Of a DNA stretch of 64,000 bases, positions 59,446-64,000 are shown piece after piece. Under the pieces are notes generated by a model. That model did not search any database and was not told the origin of the DNA. It worked only from the letters and a program-made list of their open reading frames with translations. Position 1 is the stretch's first letter; each line of letters begins with the position of its first letter. The translations under genes and the position numbers were made by a program. The DNA comes from a bacterium. GTDB taxonomy: Bacteria > Desulfobacterota > Binatia > Binatales > Binataceae. Location of the stretch: the NCBI GenBank assembly GCA_014896235.1, contig JADBKU010000020.1, forward strand, positions 62,001 through 126,000. Reading direction: 5' to 3'.

Positions 59446-60258
59446 ATGGGATACGAGTCGCTTGAAGTGATTCGCGAAGGCTCGGTCGCGTGGTTGACGC
59501 TCAACCGGCCGCATGCGCTGAACGCGCTGAACGCCGCGATGGTGGATGAACTGCACGATTTCCTGCGCGGACTGGGGAATGATCGAAAGACGCGCGTGGT
59601 CGTGATGCGCGGCGCGGGCCGGGCGTTTTGCGCCGGTCTTGATCTGAAAGAGCAATCGGGCGGCGGCGGCGTTGACGTGGTCGAGGCGAGCGTCGCGCGC
59701 ACCTACGATATCCAGCGCAAAATGAGCGATTTAACGGTGGCGATGCGGCGCGCGCCGCAACCGTTTATAGCTGCAGTGCGCGGACCTGCGTCGGGCGGCG
59801 GCTTCGCGCTCGCGCTGGCCGCGGACGTGCGGATCGCTGGCGAATCGGCGCGCTTTAACGCCGCCTTCATCAGAATCGGCTTGAGCGCGTGCGACATGGG
59901 CGTTAGCTACTTTTTGCCGCGCGCCGTAGGGATGTCGATCGCGTCGGAACTGATGCTCACGGGAAGATTCATCAATGCGCAACGCGCGCTCGCGACCGGA
60001 TTGGTGTCGGAAGTCGTTCCCGACGGCGAACTTGACGCCGCGGCGGAACGACTCGCGCAGGAAATGGTCGAAACCTCGCCGCTTGGCCTCCGGTTGACCA
60101 AAGAATGTCTTGCGGCGGCGGTGGATGCGGGCGGACTCGAACAGGCGATCCAGATCGAAGACCGGAATCAAACGCTCTGCGTGCGCGCCGGTTATATCGC
60201 GGAGGGCGCGAGAGCGTTCGTCGAAAAGCGCAAACCCCGTTTCGAGAGCGTCGAATAA
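59446..60258 (+). CDS. enoyl-CoA hydratase/isomerase
   Basis: 270 residues from ATG 59446, preceded by CGGAGG. Crotonase fold: WLTLNRPHALNALNAAMVDEL, oxyanion-hole segment GRAFCAGLDLKEQ (~65), and VRGPASGGGFALALAADVRIA (~110). The Glu positions typical of hydration appear as SACDMGVSYFLPR in the second half, so exact chemistry (hydratase or isomerase) is open. It follows the AT-rich segment and is unlinked to the MaoC operon. Confidence 0.88.
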   Translation: MGYESLEVIREGSVAWLTLNRPHALNALNAAMVDELHDFLRGLGNDRKTRVVVMRGAGRAFCAGLDLKEQSGGGGVDVVEASVARTYDIQRKMSDLTVAMRRAPQPFIAAVRGPASGGGFALALAADVRIAGESARFNAAFIRIGLSACDMGVSYFLPRAVGMSIASELMLTGRFINAQRALATGLVSEVVPDGELDAAAERLAQEMVETSPLGLRLTKECLAAAVDAGGLEQAIQIEDRNQTLCVRAGYIAEGARAFVEKRKPRFESVE

Positions 60259-60293
60259 GATCTTCGGCTCCTACAGCGCCCAGTCCTGAACAT

Positions 60294-60323
60294 AAAAAGG
60301 ACGCGGCCTTGAGGGCCGCGTCC
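60294..60323 (-). terminator. gltA: intrinsic terminator of gltA
   Basis: A 10-base perfect stem (60299-60308 with 60314-60323), 5-base loop, followed on the minus strand by TTTTT (60298-60294). It lies 55 bases beyond the gltA stop and can also serve the convergent hydratase gene. Confidence 0.88.
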
Positions 60324-60377
60324 CGCTTCGTCGTTTCTCGAGCGGCGCGTCCGATTCGGATCGCACCAGGCGCGGCG

Positions 60378-61709
60378 TCAGATCTGATCGCTGACGGCAT
60401 CCTCGCGCATCGTCGGCTCCGGGCGATGCTCGATCGGCGTCCAGTGCCGCGTCTGCTCGCCGATATAAACCTGGCGCGGGCGCGCGATTTTCTGTTCCGG
60501 ATCGCGCACCATCTCGGCCCACTGCGCCATCCATCCGGAAGTCCGCGGAATCGCGAACAGCACTGGGAACATCTGCATTGGGAAACCCATCGCCTGATAG
60601 GTCACGCCGGTATAAAAATCGACGTTCGGATAAAGCTTGCGCGAAACGAAGTAGTCGTCCTCAAGCGCGATCTTCTCCAATTCCAGCGAGATGTCGATCA
60701 GCGGATTGCGGCCGGTAACCTCAAACACCTCGTAGGCGATTTTTTTGACGATTTTCGCGCGCGGGTCGTAGTTCTTGTACACGCGATGGCCGAATCCCAT
60801 CAGGCGGCGCTTGCCCTCTTTGACGCCCTTAATGAACTCGGGCACGTTCTTGGGCGATCCGATTTCGACCAGCATCCGGATTACCGCTTCGTTGGCGCCG
60901 CCATGGAGCGGACCGTACAGCGCGGCGGTGGCGGCGGCGACAGCGGAATACGGATCCACCTGCGAGCTGCCGACCGAACGCATCGCGTTGGCGGAGCAGT
61001 TCTGTTCATGGTCGGCGTGCAGAATGAAGAGCACGTCCAGCGCGCGTTCGAGCGTCGGATTCGGCTTATATTCGCGCTCCGTCATCCGGAACAGCATCGA
61101 GAGGAAATTCCCGGTGTAGCTCAGACTGTTGTCCGGATAAACGTAAGGCAGGCCGCGCGTGTGCCGATAGGCGAACGCCGCCAGCGTCGGAACCTTGCCG
61201 ATCAGACGGCGGGTCTGCAGCCGGCGCGATTCGAGGTCATGGATTTGCGCCGCTTCGGGATAGAAGGTCGAAAGCGCGCCGATCGTGCTCACCAGCATGC
61301 CCATCGGATGCGCGTCGTAGCGGAAACCCTCCATGAATTTCTTGACGTTTTCATGGATCATAGTGTGGGTCTTGATGTTGCTCTCCCAAGCTGCGTAATG
61401 CTTGCGGTCGGGCAGCTCGCCCTTGACGATCAGGTAGGCGACCTCGAGGTAGTTGCTCTTTTCCGCCAACTCTTCGATCGGGTAGCCGCGGTAGCGCAGG
61501 ATGCCCTTGTCGCCGTCGATAAAGGTTATCCGGCTGCGGCAGGACGCCGTGTTGGTAAAGGCCGGATCATAGGACATCAGGCCGAAATCGTCGGCGGAAG
61601 TCTTGATGTCCCGCAGGGCCGCGGCGCGAATCACGCCGCCCTCTTCGATCGGGATTTCGTACTGTTTGCCCGTACGGTTGTCGGTAATCGAAAGCGTCTC
61701 TTTTGCCAT
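60378..61709 (-). CDS. gltA: citrate synthase
   Basis: 443 residues from ATG 61709 (MAKETLSITDNRTGKQYEIP), with GAGGAAGG upstream. Catalytic His and Asp regions: HADHEQNCSANAMRSVGSS, GPLHGGANEAVIRML (~265) and GFGHRVYKNYDPRAKIVKKI (~305), plus DVDFYTGVTYQAMGFP-type closing segment. Condenses oxaloacetate and acetyl-CoA at the start of the TCA cycle. Length and N-terminal domain match the hexameric, NADH-sensitive type I form. Confidence 0.96.
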   Translation of the reverse strand: MAKETLSITDNRTGKQYEIPIEEGGVIRAAALRDIKTSADDFGLMSYDPAFTNTASCRSRITFIDGDKGILRYRGYPIEELAEKSNYLEVAYLIVKGELPDRKHYAAWESNIKTHTMIHENVKKFMEGFRYDAHPMGMLVSTIGALSTFYPEAAQIHDLESRRLQTRRLIGKVPTLAAFAYRHTRGLPYVYPDNSLSYTGNFLSMLFRMTEREYKPNPTLERALDVLFILHADHEQNCSANAMRSVGSSQVDPYSAVAAATAALYGPLHGGANEAVIRMLVEIGSPKNVPEFIKGVKEGKRRLMGFGHRVYKNYDPRAKIVKKIAYEVFEVTGRNPLIDISLELEKIALEDDYFVSRKLYPNVDFYTGVTYQAMGFPMQMFPVLFAIPRTSGWMAQWAEMVRDPEQKIARPRQVYIGEQTRHWTPIEHRPEPTMREDAVSDQI

Positions 61710-62014
61710 GAACCTTCCTCGCTCGGTGGCGCGCGGCGCGCGGCTCCGACGGCCTTGACGCGTCATCCGGCGTCATGTCAGCCGCGCTTCGCGATCAACA
61801 TATATGCAGTAATGTTTCTTTTAGACAATTTGGCGGCGAGAAGCAAACGCAGCGGGCGTCCGGCGGGAGATTTTTTTCGCGCGCTGGTGGAAATCATGCG
61901 CTTGGCGATGCGACACTAAAAGACCGCCGACGGCACGAAAATCGCGCTGGACGGCATTGGCGTCTGGTTAACCGCACAACGGACAATCTCAGGGAGAGAA
62001 AGGAAACATACCAG

Positions 62015-63418
62015 GTGAGCGAATTCGGTGCGATGATTAAGCGGGCGTTGAACGGCGACCGCTTCCGCCATCCGTTCCTCCGTCGTCTTGCCGGTTTTGC
62101 GCATGGCGAAGTCGACGCGATCTATTCGCGCGACGTGCAGAAATGGCTGCTGATCGCGCCGATAATCGGCGTGGTGACGGGACTGACGATCACGCTGATT
62201 ACCCTAGTAATCCTCGAATTGATCTGGGCGCATCTGCTGCCGTTTTATCTGCGCCACCACTGGACGATCGTGCCCGGATTGATTGTCGGCTTCTTCCTGA
62301 CCGGCGTGATCATGCAGCGGCGCACGCCCGATCCCAACGAACACTCGACCGAAGAAATTATCCGCTCGTATCACGAACGCAATGGCGAAATCGACGTCAA
62401 ACCGTTCTGGTGGAAATTATTGGCCGCCGTCACCACCGTCGGATCGGGCGGCAGCGCCGCGCTCGAAGGCCCGAGCATCTATGGCGGCGGCGCGATCGGT
62501 TCGTGGCTCTGGACGAAGCTCGAGCGTTTCGGCGTGAGCGAACGCGATCGGCGGCTGATGCTGATCAGCGGGGCGGGGGCCGGCATGGCCGCGGTCTTCC
62601 GCGCTCCGCTCACGGGCATCGTGTTCGCGCTCGAGATGCCGTACAAAGACGATCTTGCGCACGAGGCGCTGCTGCCGTCGCTGATCGCGTCGGTGGTGTC
62701 TTACGGCACGTTGACGGCGTTTATCGGCACGACGCCGCTGTTTGGCTTCGCAGGCGCCGCGGGATTCGAGCCATCCGACCTGCTTTGGGCGGCGCTTTTG
62801 GGCCTGATTCTGGGCTTAATCGCGATGATTTTCACGACGCTTTTCCGGCGTACGCGGAAATTCGTCGTCAATTCTCCCATGTCGCATACCAAAAAACTTG
62901 TAATTGGCGGCGCGTTGACGGGATTCTGCGGCTTGCTGTTCGTTACGCTTTATCCGGGCGGCTTGATTCCGATCGGTCCGAACTACGAAGCCGCGCACAT
63001 GATCTTGTGGAACAATTTCCCGCCCGGCGAACTGATTTGCTTTGCGCTCCTGAAATTGGCGGCGACGTTATTTTCGCTGGGAACCGGCGGCGTGAGCGCG
63101 ATGTTCGTGCCGCTGTTCCTGACCGGCGGAGCGCTGGGCCGCGTCTTTGGACACATGATCGGAAATACCGCCGGACTAAATCTGTATGCAGCGGTCGGGA
63201 TGGCGGCGTTTCTGGCCGCGGGATACAAAGCGCCGCTGACCGCGGTCGTCTTTGTCGCCGAGACCACGGGCGGCCATCCGTACATTATTCCGAGCCTGAT
63301 CGGCGCGGCGTGCGCGTATGCGATTTCCGGAGAATCCTCGGCGTCGGGCGATCAATGGCTGCACGAAGGCGACCCCGGTCCGGGCCATGAGGCGATCGCG
63401 CATCGCCACGCGGATTGA
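62015..63418 (+). CDS. ClC-family chloride channel/transporter
   Basis: 467 residues from GTG 62015 (an ATG 18 bases on is the alternative); the 240-base upstream frame overlaps the gltA promoter region and is rejected. About ten membrane segments. GSGGSAALEGPSIYGGGAIGS carries the gating Glu in GxEGP; GAGAGMAAVFRAPLTGIVFALE and GTGGVSAMFVPLFLTGGALGRV are the conserved pore helices, and AGYKAPLTAVVFVAE the last. No CBS domains. Acts in anion homeostasis, as channel or H+/Cl- exchanger. Confidence 0.92.
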   Translation: MSEFGAMIKRALNGDRFRHPFLRRLAGFAHGEVDAIYSRDVQKWLLIAPIIGVVTGLTITLITLVILELIWAHLLPFYLRHHWTIVPGLIVGFFLTGVIMQRRTPDPNEHSTEEIIRSYHERNGEIDVKPFWWKLLAAVTTVGSGGSAALEGPSIYGGGAIGSWLWTKLERFGVSERDRRLMLISGAGAGMAAVFRAPLTGIVFALEMPYKDDLAHEALLPSLIASVVSYGTLTAFIGTTPLFGFAGAAGFEPSDLLWAALLGLILGLIAMIFTTLFRRTRKFVVNSPMSHTKKLVIGGALTGFCGLLFVTLYPGGLIPIGPNYEAAHMILWNNFPPGELICFALLKLAATLFSLGTGGVSAMFVPLFLTGGALGRVFGHMIGNTAGLNLYAAVGMAAFLAAGYKAPLTAVVFVAETTGGHPYIIPSLIGAACAYAISGESSASGDQWLHEGDPGPGHEAIAHRHAD

Positions 63419-63436
63419 AGGCGAGCGCGGCCGGAT

Positions 63437-64000
63437 TCAGTAGCCGCCGAGCGCGGCGACGCGTTCGCGATGATATGGCGGAGCGCCGAACAGGCTCTCG
63501 TTCAGGCGCGCGCGTTTGAACCAGAAGTGGATGTCGTGCTCCCAGGTGAAGCCGATTCCGCCATGCATCAGGACGGCTTTGCCGGCGGCGCGGCTGTAAA
63601 CGTCGCAGGCGCGCGCCTTGGCCATCGCGGCCGCCCGCGCGGCGTCGCGCGGCAGCGCGTCGAAAGCATAGGCGGCGTACCAGACCAGCGCGCGCGCCGG
63701 CTCGAGGTCGGCCACTATCTCCGCGGCGGCGTGCTTGATCGCCTGAAACGATCCGATCGGCTTGCCGAATTGCTCGCGGACTTTCGCGTATTCGACCGCC
63801 ATGTCGAGCACGCGCTGGGCGCCGCCGATCGAGTCAGCGGCGATCGCGATCGCGCCCGCACTCAGCACGCGCTCGTAGAGATCGGCGCCGCCCCGCAATT
63901 GCGCTTCAGGCGGCGCAAGCACGCCGTCGAACTCGACGAGCGCGAGCCGCCGCGTCAGGTCGAGCGCTTTGAGCGGGCGGATTTTTACGCCGGCTGCGTT
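63437..64000 (-). CDS. acyl-CoA dehydrogenase, C-terminal part (5' partial)
   Basis: The frame is open to the window end. Visible: the end of the beta domain (AGVKIRPLKALDLTRRLALVEFDGV) and the helical C-terminal FAD domain (AADSIGGAQRVLDMAVEYAKVREQFGKPIGSFQAIKHAAAEI, then MHGGIGFTWEHDIHFWFKRA). The last segment is the FAD- and substrate-binding signature of the family. The N-terminal half lies outside the window. Confidence 0.93.
   Translation of the reverse strand, partial: NAAGVKIRPLKALDLTRRLALVEFDGVLAPPEAQLRGGADLYERVLSAGAIAIAADSIGGAQRVLDMAVEYAKVREQFGKPIGSFQAIKHAAAEIVADLEPARALVWYAAYAFDALPRDAARAAAMAKARACDVYSRAAGKAVLMHGGIGFTWEHDIHFWFKRARLNESLFGAPPYHRERVAALGGY

Noticed and set aside
60105-61919. 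604-aa plus-strand ORF opposite citrate synthase
   Set aside because: Antisense shadow of gltA with no family features.

Overview
The window is about 64 kb of GC-rich bacterial chromosome with partial genes at both ends: a 6-phosphogluconate dehydrogenase on the left and an acyl-CoA dehydrogenase on the right. The core carries a cobalamin-dependent methionine synthase, two luciferase-like flavin oxidoreductases, paired amidohydrolases, CoA-transferases, MaoC and thiolase genes, and an unusual bacterial family B DNA polymerase. This fits an uncultured soil-type lineage with broad acyl-CoA and organic-compound metabolism, such as Candidatus Binatota or a relative of the old Deltaproteobacteria. 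That placement is inference from gene content.

Layout. Bases 1-17,400 are core: gnd, a divergent FMN reductase / FAD monooxygenase pair, an LLM oxidoreductase, membrane proteins, metH, two tandem paralogous lipoproteins, a VWA lipoprotein, a family B DNA polymerase and a methyltransferase. A tRNA-Thr(CGT) at 17,521 and an oppositely oriented tRNA-Ala(GGC) at 41,744-41,668 point their 3' ends at each other. The 24 kb between them is almost entirely accessory. From left to right it holds a SIR2 remnant cut by a rearranged IS21-like element; a decayed inverted copy of an ardC locus; hicAB; a frameshifted SNF2-type helicase with a DUF3883 tail; higBA; an ardC gene split inside its zinc-protease motif by a 6.0 kb element with three tyrosine recombinases; a small mercury-responsive operon without merA; an AlpA-like regulator and integrase; and a tight four-gene operon (DUF4065/Panacea-like, PD-(D/E)XK nuclease, a large unrecognised protein with a CxCxxC site, and a SIR2-like NADase) next to tRNA-Ala. 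That operon is the best candidate for an undescribed defence system.

Bases 41,900-64,000 return to core metabolism: VOC protein, a secreted protein, an IclR regulator, a HicB/HicA pair, an NtaA-type monooxygenase, a CoA-transferase plus malyl-CoA-lyase-like aldolase, an aldo/keto reductase, two amidohydrolases, an EthD protein, a six-gene minus-strand cluster (alpha/beta hydrolase, thiolase-like, DUF35, PHP, two MaoC proteins) resembling acyl-side-chain degradation modules, an enoyl-CoA hydratase, citrate synthase and a ClC channel. Short dispersed palindromes and tandem arrays fill several intergenic gaps here.

The accessory region is layered. Elements sit inside elements, two ardC copies are truncated at the same base, and several genes are broken. 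Some anomalies on the left side (indel-rich copy, chimeric istA, G homopolymers) could be assembly artefacts and are flagged as such.
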